A stretch of DNA of 51,420 bases from Streptomyces sp. NRRL S-118 (lineage in GTDB: Bacteria; Actinomycetota; Actinomycetes; Streptomycetales; Streptomycetaceae). Within the stretch, counting starts at the first letter, position 1. Each line of letters begins with the position of its first letter. The notes under the pieces were generated by a model, which had not been told where the DNA came from, ran no database searches, and saw only the letters and a program-made list of their open reading frames with translations. A program made the translations under genes and the position numbers. Below are positions 10,342 to 19,354 of this stretch, piece by piece. Location of the stretch: the NCBI RefSeq assembly GCF_000716335.1, contig NZ_KL591010.1, positions 81,663 through 133,082 on the forward strand, written 5' to 3'.

Positions 10342-10680
10342 TCAGACGGCGAACCAGACCTTCTCGATGCGCTCCGCGCCGACCTCGTAGACGGCGACAG
10401 CGGCGCGCTCCTCGTCGCCCATGAAACCGGTGACGCGCTCCTGGTCGATCACCAGCCGGCCGTGGGTGACGCGCGAGACCAGCTCCGCGTGCAGGTCGGG
10501 GCTGGCCGCGAAGAGGGCGGCGTAGCGCTCGCGGAACGCCGGGCCCGAGCGGTCGGCGAGGACCTCTCCCGAGGGGAAGGCCAGCACCGGCACGTCCTCG
10601 GCGTAGAAGCCGAGGAAGCGCTCCAGGTCCCGGGCGTTGTAGGCCGCGAGCTGACCGTCGACGATCTCCTCCGGGGACAT
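10342..10680 (-). CDS. SnoaL-like / NTF2-fold protein
   Basis: 112-residue protein of the SnoaL / nuclear-transport-factor-2-like fold. The opening EEIVDGQLAAYNARDLERFL and the FYAEDVPVLAFP strand are typical, as is the closing basic-aromatic strand ERIEKVWFAV. Family members are cyclases, isomerases or simple ligand-binding proteins; no clear catalytic set is visible here. ATG 10680 is preceded by AAAGGAG. It is a single-gene unit, convergent with PAP2. Confidence 0.8.
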   Translation of the reverse strand: MSPEEIVDGQLAAYNARDLERFLGFYAEDVPVLAFPSGEVLADRSGPAFRERYAALFAASPDLHAELVSRVTHGRLVIDQERVTGFMGDEERAAVAVYEVGAERIEKVWFAV

Positions 10681-11230
10681 CGTGGTTCTCCTTTCTCCTC
10701 CGGCGGGCACGGTCGTGCGGCCGGTGCGTGTACGGATGACGAGCAGCGAGCACGCCGGCGCGATGCCGCCCGTGACGTGGAGCAGGTCGAGCAGCAGCAG
10801 ACCGGACTCCGACTCCGGCAGAAGTCCGACGAACCGCTCCCCGAGGCGGACACCACGCCGAAGCAGAAGATCACGCCGGCCCGGACCTGGCCAACAGACG
10901 CCGTGCGGCCCGCCACCGCGCTCACCGTGCCGCAACGCATGGCGCCCTGCGGGGAGGTGCCCATCGCGGCACTTCGCCCCGGGAGTTGGAGCCGGGCGAA
11001 CCGGGCTGCAGGCGTCCCCGGTCGCCACCTCTCCGCCGCCGGCCTCGCCGGCATCCTCCCGGCCGGGCGCAGGATCGGCAGGACGCCCCGGGCCGGCCGG
11101 CGGAACGCCGGGCACAGGGGGGCGATCCCGGGCGCGGTGCGGAAACGTCGCTAAGGCGGATGCTTACGGCCGCGTCCGGCGGGCACGCGGAGGGCAGCGA
11201 AGGTCATGGCAGTGAACGGAAGGAGTCATC
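10681..11230. other. Gene-poor stretch before the GlsB/YeaQ-like gene
   Basis: About 550 bp with no gene I can support. A minus-strand frame stays open and includes a hydrophobic piece (ESESGLLLLDLLHVTGG), possibly a relic of a small membrane protein, but it has no clean start and no recognisable family. Confidence 0.4.
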
Positions 11231-11491
11231 GTGTCGTTTCTGTGGGCCATCATTGCGGGTCTCATCATCGGCCTGCTGGCCAAGCTCGTCCTCCCCGGGC
11301 GTCAGCCCATCCCCCTCTGGCTGACGGTCCTGCTGGGTATCGTGGGCGCTGTCGCCGGCAACGCGCTCGCCAGTGCGTTCGGTGTGCGCGACACCGGCGG
11401 TATCGACTGGATCCGTCACGTGTTCCAGATCGGCATCGCCGCCGTCCTCATCGCCTTCGTCACCCCCCTGTGGGCCCGACGACACGCCTGA
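11231..11491 (+). CDS. GlsB/YeaQ/YmgE-family small membrane protein
   Basis: 86-residue, three-helix membrane protein of the transglycosylase-associated (PF04226) family. The first helix, SFLWAIIAGLIIGLLAKLVL, carries the typical small-residue GLIIG repeat. PGRQPIPLWLTVLLGIVGAV and an Ala/Val-rich last helix follow. Start is GTG 11231 with GAAGGAG six bases upstream. These proteins are stress-associated and of unknown function. It is closed by a hairpin at 11508-11543 and marks the probable left boundary of the phosphonate cluster. Confidence 0.88.
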   Translation: MSFLWAIIAGLIIGLLAKLVLPGRQPIPLWLTVLLGIVGAVAGNALASAFGVRDTGGIDWIRHVFQIGIAAVLIAFVTPLWARRHA

Positions 11492-11507
11492 CGCCTCCTC
11501 CGGCCCC

Positions 11508-11543
11508 GCAGCCCCGCCGATCCCCAGGGACCGGCGGGGCTGC
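11508..11543 (+). terminator. Hairpin terminator between the GlsB/YeaQ-like gene and the phosphonate operon
   Basis: Perfect 12-bp stem (11508-11519 with 11532-11543) starting GCAGCCCCGCCG, with a 12-base loop, 17 bp past the stop codon. It insulates the phosphonate operon from upstream transcription. Confidence 0.7.
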
Positions 11544-11629
11544 CGCATGTCACGCCCCGGAGACGCGCAGGAAAAATTGAGGGAAACCCGCGGTCAACCG
11601 AATCGGCTACCCGCACAACTCTCCTACAT

Positions 11630-11651
11630 CCGCGGGCCGGCCGGCCCGCGG
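11630..11651. promoter_or_regulatory. 22-bp perfect palindrome in the leader of the phosphonate operon
   Basis: Two 11-bp arms, CCGCGGGCCGG and its exact complement, abut with no spacer, ending 28 bp before the GTG of the first biosynthetic gene. It may be an operator, or a leader hairpin affecting read-through. A comparatively A-rich stretch (11570-11590, with TTGAGG at 11577) upstream is a plausible promoter area. No regulator gene lies nearby. Confidence 0.45.
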
Positions 11652-11679
11652 CATCCGCGCAGGAAGCAGGGGGGCGCCA

Positions 11680-12579
11680 GTGACAGACGGCGGGCACCAG
11701 ACCACTCCGGGGCAGACGCTGACCGACGGGTTCGACGCGGTACGGGTGGCCGTGGCGGGACCGCTCCGTGACCATCTGACGAGCGCCGGCGAGAGCACCG
11801 CGGACGCCGCCGCGGCGCGGGCCGAGCTGGCCGCCCTGGTGGGCGAGCACCTGGACGACGGGCCCGGTGTCCTGGTTCTCACGGGGCTGCCCGCCGACCG
11901 GGACGGCGGCGAGCGCGCGGTGCTGCGGGCCACGCGCCTGCTGGGGGAACCGCTGCCGCAGAACCGGGAGGGCACGCTGGTCCGCGAGGTCAGGGACCGC
12001 GGCATGAGCATCAGTCAGCGGGGCCGCACCCGTTACTCGGACTCCCGCTTCGGCGGCGACCTGCACACGGACGGCGCGGAGGCACCGCTGCCCGCGCCGG
12101 ACGTGTTCACGCTCTTCTGCGTGCGCCAGTCCGTGCGCGGCGGCGCTCTGCAGTGCCTGCACGTACGGGAGGTGGAGCGGGCGCTCGACCCGGAGGTGCT
12201 GGCCACCCTGCGGGCCCCGTTCCGGTTCGACCGCCGCGGCGACCAGGAGCCCGGGCAGGACCCCACGACGGCCAAGCCCGTGCTCTTCAGCCAGCGGGGG
12301 CGCCCGGCCATCACGTACCTCCGCAGCTACATCGAGCACGGCCACGACCACCCCGGCGTGCCCGAGCTGACCACCGCTCAGCGCGAGGCGCTGGACGCGC
12401 TCGACGCGCTGATCGCCTCCAGTCCCGCCGTCCTGACCGGCAAGCTGCGGGAGGGGGAGCTCGCCCTGTTCGACAACCTCTCGCTGCTGCACGGCCGGAC
12501 CGAGTTCCAGGACGAGCCCGACCACACGCGCCTGCTGCTGCGCACCTGGGTGCGGCGCCACCCCGACGGACGGTCATGA
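11680..12579 (+). CDS. dhpA: TauD/TfdA-type Fe(II)/2-oxoglutarate dioxygenase, probable 2-hydroxyethylphosphonate hydroxylase
   Basis: 299-residue non-heme iron oxygenase. The facial triad is visible: H129-T-D131 in GGDLHTDGAEAP and H271 in SLLHGRTEF. An Arg that could grip 2-oxoglutarate lies in HTRLLLRTWVRR. In the dehydrophos pathway DhpA hydroxylates 2-hydroxyethylphosphonate at C1 to 1,2-dihydroxyethylphosphonate; I assign this by position as first gene of a dhp-ordered operon. GTG 11680 follows AGGAAGCAGGGGG. The stop overlaps the next start (ATGA at 12576). The leader carries a 22-bp palindrome. Confidence 0.83.
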   Translation: MTDGGHQTTPGQTLTDGFDAVRVAVAGPLRDHLTSAGESTADAAAARAELAALVGEHLDDGPGVLVLTGLPADRDGGERAVLRATRLLGEPLPQNREGTLVREVRDRGMSISQRGRTRYSDSRFGGDLHTDGAEAPLPAPDVFTLFCVRQSVRGGALQCLHVREVERALDPEVLATLRAPFRFDRRGDQEPGQDPTTAKPVLFSQRGRPAITYLRSYIEHGHDHPGVPELTTAQREALDALDALIASSPAVLTGKLREGELALFDNLSLLHGRTEFQDEPDHTRLLLRTWVRRHPDGRS

Positions 12580-13727
12580 ACCGCGGCCCGGCGCCCGCCG
12601 CGGAGATCGTGGTGGCGCCCAACTGCATGCGCGGGTACGCCTCGGCCGGCGAGGTGGCGGCCGCGCTGATCAACGGCGTCCGCCGGGTGCGGCCGCGGGT
12701 GCGGCCGGTGGCGCGGCCCCTCGCCGACGGGGGCGACGGCACCCTCGATGCCCTGTACGCCGCGTGCGGAGGCGTCCGCCATCCGGTGGAGGCGGTCGAT
12801 GTGCTCGGCCGGACGCGGAAGGCGCACTGGCTGGCGCTGGACCGGCGCACGGCCGCCGTCGAGACGGCCGGCGTCTGCGGACTGGGGGCGCTGCGCCCCC
12901 ATGAACTGCGGCCGCTGCGGGCCACGTCGGCCGGGGCCGGCCAGGCCCTCGCCGCCGCGGTCGCGGCGGGAGCCACCACGGTGCTGGTCGGCCTGGGCGG
13001 CACCGCCGTGGTCGACGGGGGCGCCGGGGCGCTGGCCGCGCTCGGCGCACGGTTCCTCGACCGCGACGGGCACGAGGTGGAGCCCGTGCCGGAGCGCCTT
13101 CCGGACGCGGTGCGCGTGGACCTGAGCGCCGCGCGGCGGCTGCTGGACGGGGTGACGGTGCGGCTGCTGGCCGACGTCCGCACACCGCTGTCGGGCAACC
13201 TGGACTCCTTCGGCGCCCAGAAGGGCGTCACCGCCGAGAACCGCCCCGCCGCGGTCCGGGCCCTGCAGCACCTGACCTCGCTGCTGGCGAACGCGGGCGA
13301 CCACACGGCGGCGGACCGCTTCCGCACCCCCTGGTACGGCGCGGGCGGCGGCATCGGGTTCGGGCTGTCCGCGGTGGCGTCCACCACGGCGGAGAGCGGC
13401 ACGGAAGCACTGCTGGGCATCACCGACCCGGGCGGCAGCATCGGGACGGCGGCCCTGGTCATCACGGCGGAGGGCGCCATCGACCCGGGCACCTGGCAGG
13501 GCAAACTGCCGGGCACCATCGCCCGGTTGCGCCGGGACCGCGGGCTGCCGACCGCCATGGTCGCCGCGCGCGCCGAGGCGGACGCCGCCGCGGCGGGCCC
13601 GCTGGTCACCGTCCACCTGGCCGCCGACCCGCCCCTGGACGCCCCGCTGGTGGGGCCCGCCCTCCACGAGGGACTGGCCCGGGCCGCGGCGGCGGCCTGC
13701 CACACCTGGGCGGTCGCCGCCGCCTGA
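12576..13727 (+). CDS. dhpB: Glycerate-kinase-family enzyme, probable dihydroxyethylphosphonate kinase
   Basis: 383-residue protein of the GlxK/GarK glycerate 2-kinase family. Conserved blocks in order: RPLADGGDGTLDAL, LVGLGGTAVVDGGAGALAAL, SGNLDSFGAQKGV, GAGGGIGFGLSAVA and ITAEGAIDPGTWQGKLPGTI. Length matches ordinary glycerate kinases. In dehydrophos synthesis the homologue phosphorylates 1,2-dihydroxyethylphosphonate, an analogue of glycerate with phosphonate in place of carboxylate, setting up later phosphate elimination. It overlaps dhpA by four bases. A 91-bp gap before the next gene is among the longest inside the operon. Confidence 0.85.
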   Translation: MNRGPAPAAEIVVAPNCMRGYASAGEVAAALINGVRRVRPRVRPVARPLADGGDGTLDALYAACGGVRHPVEAVDVLGRTRKAHWLALDRRTAAVETAGVCGLGALRPHELRPLRATSAGAGQALAAAVAAGATTVLVGLGGTAVVDGGAGALAALGARFLDRDGHEVEPVPERLPDAVRVDLSAARRLLDGVTVRLLADVRTPLSGNLDSFGAQKGVTAENRPAAVRALQHLTSLLANAGDHTAADRFRTPWYGAGGGIGFGLSAVASTTAESGTEALLGITDPGGSIGTAALVITAEGAIDPGTWQGKLPGTIARLRRDRGLPTAMVAARAEADAAAAGPLVTVHLAADPPLDAPLVGPALHEGLARAAAAACHTWAVAAA

Positions 13728-13818
13728 CGGCCGAGCACCACGAAGAGCGGCGGGGATACCTGCCCACCGCTCGCGCAACGACACGTCCGGACAACAGACG
13801 TAAGGATGCTGGAGCCCT

Positions 13819-14934
13819 ATGTACGCCAGTGACGGCACCGACCGCCCGTCCGTGGTCGGCAGGAAGCCACTGACCGATTTCGTCATCGAGGCGCTGACGT
13901 CCGTCGGCGCCACCGAGGCCGACGCGACGCTCACCGCCGACGTGCTGGTGGCCGCCGACCTCGCCGGGGTCGACAGCCACGGCGTCGCCCGGCTCCGCCG
14001 CTATGTGGAGGGCCTGCGCAACGGCACCATCAACGGCCGCGCCCGGCCCCGCGTCGAGCGGGAGCACGGAGGTGTCAGCGTCGTCGACGCCGAGAACGGG
14101 CTGGGCCAGCCCGCGCTGTGCTTCGCCGTCGACCTGGCCGTCGAGCGCGCCAGGGAACACGGCGTGGCGGCGGTGGCGGTGCGCCGCTCGAACCACATCG
14201 GCATCGCCGGCTGGTACACGGAACGCGCCGCGCGCTCCGGCACCTTCGCCATGGTGACCACCAACGCCACGCCGCAGGTGGCCCCGACCGGCGCCGCCGA
14301 GCCCATGTTCGGCACCGACCCGGTCAGTTACGCCGTCCCCACCGCGGGCGAGCCGCTGTGCTACGACGCGGCGACGAGCATCGTCCCGCGCGGCAAGCTG
14401 GAGCGGCTGGACCGGGAGGGCAAGCCGATGCTGCCGGGCTGGGCGGTGGGCCCCGACGGCGCCACCTCCACCGACATCCCGCGGGTCGTGGCGGGGCTCA
14501 AGGCCAGGGAGGGCTACGCCCTGCTGCCGGTCGGCGGGCTCGGCGAGGAGTACGGCGGCCACAAGGGGTCCGGTATCGGCCTCCTCGCCGAGCTGCTCTG
14601 CGGCCCGCTGACCGGAGCCAGCTGGAGCAAGCACACCTACGGTCCGCAGGGGGCGGACCTCGGCCAGTTCGTGCTGTGCCTGGACCTCGCCGCGCTGGGC
14701 GACGCCGGCCGGATCACGCGGGACGTCGACGCCATGGCCGCGGAGATCCGCGCCGCCCGGCGCGCCGACGAGGACGTGCCCGTACGGCTGCCCGGCGAGC
14801 GCCGCCACCGGTGCGCGGAGGAACGGTCGGCGCGCGGCATCCCGCTGCTGCCCCCGGTCGTCAGGGACCTGGGGAGGATCGCGGAGCTGACCGGGATCAA
14901 GCCGCTCGGCGCACGGGACGGGCAGGAGGCGTGA
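13819..14934 (+). CDS. dhpC: Ldh2/MDG2-type NAD(P) dehydrogenase, probable phosphonate alcohol dehydrogenase
   Basis: 371-residue malate/L-lactate/sulfolactate dehydrogenase family protein (PF02615). Family motifs are VDSHGVARLRRYVEGLRNG, RRSNHIGIAGWYTE, TTNATPQVAPTGA and YGGHKGSGIGLLAELL. It is not a classical Rossmann dehydrogenase. In the dhp pathway it would oxidise the phosphorylated 1-hydroxyethylphosphonate to the 1-oxo compound, the phosphonate counterpart of a 2-hydroxy acid oxidation. ATG 13819 is preceded by GGATGCTGGAG. The C-terminus is extended (REDVPVRLPGERRH is usual; the tail GARDGQEA is short). It overlaps the next gene as GTGA. Confidence 0.83.
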   Translation: MYASDGTDRPSVVGRKPLTDFVIEALTSVGATEADATLTADVLVAADLAGVDSHGVARLRRYVEGLRNGTINGRARPRVEREHGGVSVVDAENGLGQPALCFAVDLAVERAREHGVAAVAVRRSNHIGIAGWYTERAARSGTFAMVTTNATPQVAPTGAAEPMFGTDPVSYAVPTAGEPLCYDAATSIVPRGKLERLDREGKPMLPGWAVGPDGATSTDIPRVVAGLKAREGYALLPVGGLGEEYGGHKGSGIGLLAELLCGPLTGASWSKHTYGPQGADLGQFVLCLDLAALGDAGRITRDVDAMAAEIRAARRADEDVPVRLPGERRHRCAEERSARGIPLLPPVVRDLGRIAELTGIKPLGARDGQEA

Positions 14935-16124
14935 CCGGCGGCCCGCGCGGCTCCTCGCCCGCCCTTTCCCCCGCCGTCCGGGAGGACACCGGGCCGCCCG
15001 TCATCGACCTGTCGTCCGGGCAGATCCTGGAAGCCCTGCCGGAGGCGGCGCGGGCTGCGATCCGTCGCGCGACGGAGTCGCCCGAGGTGTCCGGCTACGC
15101 GCCCGGTCCCGGCCGGGCGGATCTGCGTACCGCCGTGGCGGACCACTACGCCCGCCGGACGGGTGCGGCGACCGACGCCGACCACGTCACCATCACCGCC
15201 GGTGCCCGGCACGGGCTGTTCGCGGCCGTCGCCGCGGCGGCGGCCGGGCGCGAGGTCCTCGTCCCCGCCCCGCACTGGAGCCACTACCCGACGGTGATCC
15301 GGCAGGCCGGAGCGCTGCCCGTCACCGTGCCCGGCGACCCGCTGCACGGACTGCTCGTCGACCCGGCGCGCCTCGACGCGGCGTGGACGCCCCGGACCGG
15401 GGCCGTACTGGTCAACAGCCCGGTCAACCCGTCGGGGGCCTGCTACGACGAGGGGCGGCTGCGGGAGCTGCGCGCCTGGGCGGTGGAACGGAACGTCCGG
15501 CTGATCGTCGACGACATCTACTGGGCGTACGGATCGCACATCGACACCCGGCTGCTGCCCGGCCCGTACGAGGTCGTCGTGGGCGGAGCGTCCAAGGTGT
15601 ACGCCCTGGCCGGGCTGCGCATCGGCTGGGTGTGGGCCGAACCGGCGCTCGGGGCGGCCGTGCGGGAGATCGTGGAGCACACCACCGGGCCCGTGTCGGG
15701 ACCGGCCCAGGCCGCCGCGGCGGCGGTCCTCGCCTACGAGAACGGCACGGGCGGCACCGGCGCGGCCGTCGCCGGAGCCGGGGTCGCCCGGCGTGCCGCC
15801 CAGCTGGCCCGGCAGCGCGCCGAGGCGGTCGAGGCGATGGCCGCCGTCCCGTACCTGCGGCCGGTTCCGCCGGCCGGCGGGATCTATCTCTGCCTCGACG
15901 CCTCCGAGGCCCTGGAACTCCGGCTGCTCGGCGCCGGGGACGACCAGGAGCTGTGCCGGGCCCTGCGCAGCGGGGCGGGGGTCGGTCTGCGCGCGGGCTC
16001 CACCTTCGGCATGCCGGGGTTCCTGCGGCTGTGCGTCGCCGAAAGCCATGAGGTTCTGTTGACCGCCGCCCACCGCCTGACCACGTGTCTGACGGCTGCG
16101 GCGCGCGAGGTCACCCATCACTGA
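14931..16124 (+). CDS. dhpD: PLP aminotransferase (class I/II), probable amino-phosphonate-forming transaminase
   Basis: 397-residue fold-type I aminotransferase. The Schiff-base lysine is K222 in GGASKVYALAGLRIGW. Other blocks are SGYAPGPGRADLRTAVADHY, SPVNPSGACYDEG and VDDIYWAYG (cofactor-binding D and Y). In dehydrophos synthesis DhpD installs nitrogen on the 1-oxo-phosphonates, giving phospho-serine phosphonate and later alanine phosphonate. GTG 14931 overlaps the dhpC stop; its AGGAGG is only about one base away, so a slightly different start is possible, but no other in-frame start has a better site. Confidence 0.82.
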   Translation: MTGGPRGSSPALSPAVREDTGPPVIDLSSGQILEALPEAARAAIRRATESPEVSGYAPGPGRADLRTAVADHYARRTGAATDADHVTITAGARHGLFAAVAAAAAGREVLVPAPHWSHYPTVIRQAGALPVTVPGDPLHGLLVDPARLDAAWTPRTGAVLVNSPVNPSGACYDEGRLRELRAWAVERNVRLIVDDIYWAYGSHIDTRLLPGPYEVVVGGASKVYALAGLRIGWVWAEPALGAAVREIVEHTTGPVSGPAQAAAAAVLAYENGTGGTGAAVAGAGVARRAAQLARQRAEAVEAMAAVPYLRPVPPAGGIYLCLDASEALELRLLGAGDDQELCRALRSGAGVGLRAGSTFGMPGFLRLCVAESHEVLLTAAHRLTTCLTAAAREVTHH

Positions 16125-16134
16125 GGGGATACCA

Positions 16135-17025
16135 ATGACCATTGCTTCGTACGGACCATCCACCCTGCCCGGCTCGCGTGCCGCCACGCTGCGGGACGCC
16201 TTCGCGAACGGCCGGCTCGTCCGGGTGGCCGGCGCGCACGACGGGCTGTCGGCCCGGCTCGCGGAGGAAGCCGGCTTCGACTCCGTGTGGGCGTCGGGGC
16301 TGGAGATCTCCGCGGCCCACGGGCTGCCGGACGTGAGCCTCCTCGGCATGGCCGAGTACCTGTCCGCCGCCGTCGCCATGCAGCGCTCGGTGTCGGTCCC
16401 GGTCGTCGCCGACTGCGACACGGGCTTCGGTGGCGTCCTCAACGCCGCCCACACGATGATGCGGTACGAGGAGGCGGGCGTCGCCGGGGTCTGCATCGAG
16501 GACAAGATCTTCCCCAAGCGCAACAGCTTCGTGAACTCCGGCCAGAAGCTGCTGGAGGTCGACGAGTTCGGCCGGAAGCTGGAGGCCGCCAAGCGCGCCC
16601 AGGTGTCCTCGGACACCGTGCTGATCGCCCGGACCGAGGCGTTCATCTGCGGACTGGGCCTCCAGGAGGCGCTGACGCGCTGCCACCACTACGTCGACGC
16701 GGGGGCCGACGCCGTCCTCGTCCACTCCAAGGCGGTGGACTCCGGCGAGGTCGTCTCCTTCATGAAGGAGTGGCAGCACCGGGCCCCGGTCGTGGTGGTC
16801 CCCACGACCTACGCGGACTTCTCCGCCGCCGAGGCGCAGGAGGCGGGGATCTCCATGGTCATCTACGCCAACCAGGGCATGCGGGCCGCCATCACCGCCA
16901 TCCGCAGCACCTGGGCCACGGTCCTCGCCGAGGGCTCGACCGCGCCCGTGGAGCCGCGCATCGCGTCCGTCAAGGACATCTTCGCCATCTCGGGCATGGA
17001 CCAGTGGCTGGACCTCGACCGATGA
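16135..17025 (+). CDS. dhpE: Phosphoenolpyruvate phosphomutase (C-P bond forming)
   Basis: 296-residue PEP mutase, the committed step of phosphonate biosynthesis: PEP to phosphonopyruvate. The diagnostic signature EDKxxxxxNS is intact as E122-D-K-I-F-P-K-R-N130-S131, which separates true mutases from isocitrate-lyase-like relatives. Other landmarks are VAGAHDGLSARLAEEAGFDS at the start, PVVADCDTGFGG (metal-binding D residues) and LIARTEAFICGLG. ATG 16135 follows GAGGGG. The gene overlaps the next by ATGA. This single gene marks the whole operon as a phosphonate cluster. Confidence 0.95.
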   Translation: MTIASYGPSTLPGSRAATLRDAFANGRLVRVAGAHDGLSARLAEEAGFDSVWASGLEISAAHGLPDVSLLGMAEYLSAAVAMQRSVSVPVVADCDTGFGGVLNAAHTMMRYEEAGVAGVCIEDKIFPKRNSFVNSGQKLLEVDEFGRKLEAAKRAQVSSDTVLIARTEAFICGLGLQEALTRCHHYVDAGADAVLVHSKAVDSGEVVSFMKEWQHRAPVVVVPTTYADFSAAEAQEAGISMVIYANQGMRAAITAIRSTWATVLAEGSTAPVEPRIASVKDIFAISGMDQWLDLDR

Positions 17026-18167
17026 GCGACCGGATCACCGCGGAGGAGTTCGTCGCGGCGCTGCGCGCCCACGGGGTGCAGCGGGTGACGGGGGTGCCGT
17101 GCGGCCACCTCGCCGGGCCGTGGGCGCTGTTCGACGGTGCGGGTGACCTGACGCCCGCCGCCTCGGAGGGCGCCGCCCTCGCGCTGGCGGCCGGCTGGGA
17201 GCTGGCGGGCCGCACCTCGGCCGTGCTGTGCCAGAACTCCGGTTTCGGCAACCTGATCAACCCGCTCACCTCCCTCCTGCTCCCCTACCGGGTGCCGGTC
17301 CTCGTCGTCATGACCCTGCGCGGCTGGCCCGACCCGGCGGAGGACGAGCCGCAGCACGCCGCCATGGGCACCTCCACCGTCGCGCTGCTGGAGACGCTCG
17401 ACGTGCCCCACGCCGTGCTGTGGCCCGGGAAACTCGAGGAGGCGCTGGGACAGGCCGCGGACGCACGGGCGCACGGCAGGCCGTTCTTCCTCCTGGTGCC
17501 CCGGGGCGCCATCGGCAAGGCCGCGGACGCGTACCCCGCCGGGGCCCCGGCCGACGACCGGCTCACCCGGCCGCGGGCCGTGGCCGCCCTCATGGCGGAG
17601 CTGACCGACGAGCTGATGGTCACCACCACCGGCTACCTGTCCCGCCAGGCACACCACGAGCGGGACCGCCCGGACACCTTCTACATGCAGGGCTCCATGG
17701 GGCACGCCAGTGCCGTCGGGCTCGGGCTGGCCACGGCCCGCCCGGAGCGGCGCACGGTCGTCCTGGACGGCGACGGCGCGTTCCTCATGCACCTGGGGAG
17801 CGGCTCCACCATCGGCTCCTCCGGTGCCCGCAACCTCACCCATGTCGTGGTGGACAACGGCTGTTACGAGTCCACCGGATGCCAGCCGACGACCTCGGCC
17901 GGTCTGGACTGGGCCTCCCTGGGCGCAGGGCTCGGCTACCGCACGGTCCTGACCTGCGACTCCCCCGCGGACCTCACCGGGAGCCTGCGTTCCGCGCTGA
18001 CCGCCGAGGGGCCCGTGCTCCTCGCGCTCACCGTCGTGCCGACGCCCGGCGAGGTGCACCCCCGGGCGACCGCGTCGCTCGGTCCGGAGCTCATCGCCGG
18101 CCGTTTCCGGGAGGCGGCCGCGGCGGAGGCCGGTGGCGGCGGTGCCGAGCCGGGGGAGCTGCCATGA
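17022..18167 (+). CDS. dhpF: Phosphonopyruvate decarboxylase (TPP-dependent)
   Basis: 381-residue ThDP enzyme that pulls the unfavourable mutase equilibrium forward by converting phosphonopyruvate to phosphonoacetaldehyde and CO2. The N-terminal pyrimidine-binding half has GVQRVTGVPCGHLAGPW and QNSGFGNLINPLTSLL. The C-terminal half has the pyrophosphate/Mg motif LDGDGAFLMHLGS followed 25-30 residues later by VVVDNGCYESTGCQPT. Length and order match known Ppd proteins. It starts at ATG 17022 inside the pepM stop and overlaps the next gene by ATGA. Confidence 0.94.
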   Translation: MSDRITAEEFVAALRAHGVQRVTGVPCGHLAGPWALFDGAGDLTPAASEGAALALAAGWELAGRTSAVLCQNSGFGNLINPLTSLLLPYRVPVLVVMTLRGWPDPAEDEPQHAAMGTSTVALLETLDVPHAVLWPGKLEEALGQAADARAHGRPFFLLVPRGAIGKAADAYPAGAPADDRLTRPRAVAALMAELTDELMVTTTGYLSRQAHHERDRPDTFYMQGSMGHASAVGLGLATARPERRTVVLDGDGAFLMHLGSGSTIGSSGARNLTHVVVDNGCYESTGCQPTTSAGLDWASLGAGLGYRTVLTCDSPADLTGSLRSALTAEGPVLLALTVVPTPGEVHPRATASLGPELIAGRFREAAAAEAGGGGAEPGELP

Positions 18168-19354
18168 GCCCGCCCGTGGCGCGGGACTCCGGCCACCGGC
18201 GCGACACGGTCCTGCTGACGGGGCGGGGCAGCTTCGGCAGGGTCACCGGGCTGAGCGAGGGCCGGCGGGTGCTGGTCGTCGCCAGCAGCCGAGCCCTGCT
18301 GCGGGCTCCGGTCGCCGCGTGGCTGCCGCCGGACGCGGTCACGTTCACCGCGTTCCACCCCAACCCCACGGTGGCGCAGGGGGTCGAGGCGGCCCGGCTG
18401 CGCCGGGCGTCCGGCGCCGACCTGGTGGTGGGCATCGGCGGCGGTTCGGCCCTGGACGTGGCCAAGGCCGCCCGGGTCCTGCCGGGCGACGCCGGGGCGG
18501 CCGACGAGGTGATCGCGGGCCGCAGGCCGGTGCCGGAGGGTGTGCCGGAGCTGCTGCTGGTCCCCACCACGGCGGGCACCGGCAGCGAGGTGACGCAGTT
18601 CGCGACGCTCTACCGGGGGCACCGCAAGGTCTCCCTGGACACCCCGGCGGCCCGAGCCGACATCGCCGTCGTGGACCCGGCGCTGACCGAGACGTGCCCT
18701 GCGGACCTCACGTGGACGTGCGCCTTCGACACGCTGGCGCACGCCGTCGAGTCGCTGTGGTCGGTCCGGTCCACCGCGGTGTCCCGCGAGCACGCCGTCG
18801 CGGCCCTGCGCTCGCTGCTGCCCGTGCTGCGGTACGCCGGGGACCTGCCGTCCCCGGCCGAACGCGACGCCCTGAGCCGGGCCGCCACCCTGGCCGGGCA
18901 GGCCATCGATCTCACGCGGACCACCGCCGCCCACGCGCTGTCGTACCCGCTGACCGCGCACCTGGGCATCCCGCACGGGCTGGCCTGCGCGCTCAACCTG
19001 GCCTGGCTCGCCCCGCTGGTGGAGGCGGCCGGGCCGGAGCGGGTGACCGACCCGCGCGGTCGGGGGGCGGTGCGGGAGGCGGTCGGCACGCTGCGGGAGC
19101 TCTTCGGGGCGCAGGAGCAGGGCACGGACCTGGCCGGGGTGCTGCGGGCCCTGCTCGCCCGGCGCGCCTCCTTCCCCTACGCCGGCGCGCGGCACGCCCC
19201 GTACGACCTGCTCGTGGCGGAGGGGCTGTCCTCCGACCGGATGTCCGGGATGCCCGTGCGTCTGGAGCGCCACGAGGCGCGGGCGGGGCTGGAGACGGTC
19301 CTCGGCGCCGGCACCGAGCGAAAGCGAGGCACGACATGCGCAACTACAGGGTGA
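18164..19354 (+). CDS. dhpG: Iron-type alcohol dehydrogenase, probable phosphonoacetaldehyde reductase
   Basis: 396-residue group III (Fe/Zn-containing) alcohol dehydrogenase. NAD-binding GIGGGSALDVAKAARVL and TTAGTGSEVTQFATLY are present, as are the metal-ligand segments DTLAHAVESLWS and LGIPHGLACALNLAWL. Homologues PhpC, FomC and DhpG reduce phosphonoacetaldehyde to 2-hydroxyethylphosphonate, the branch compound for several antibiotics, and the position right after pepM-ppd supports that role here. ATG 18164 overlaps ppd. The 3' end overlaps the next gene by 19 bases, implying translational coupling. Confidence 0.9.
   Translation: MSPPVARDSGHRRDTVLLTGRGSFGRVTGLSEGRRVLVVASSRALLRAPVAAWLPPDAVTFTAFHPNPTVAQGVEAARLRRASGADLVVGIGGGSALDVAKAARVLPGDAGAADEVIAGRRPVPEGVPELLLVPTTAGTGSEVTQFATLYRGHRKVSLDTPAARADIAVVDPALTETCPADLTWTCAFDTLAHAVESLWSVRSTAVSREHAVAALRSLLPVLRYAGDLPSPAERDALSRAATLAGQAIDLTRTTAAHALSYPLTAHLGIPHGLACALNLAWLAPLVEAAGPERVTDPRGRGAVREAVGTLRELFGAQEQGTDLAGVLRALLARRASFPYAGARHAPYDLLVAEGLSSDRMSGMPVRLERHEARAGLETVLGAGTERKRGTTCATTG

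Noticed and set aside
10681..11115. A minus-strand extension or separate membrane protein upstream of the SnoaL-like gene
   Set aside because: One hydrophobic segment only, no family match, and the SnoaL gene has its own good ribosome site at 10680.
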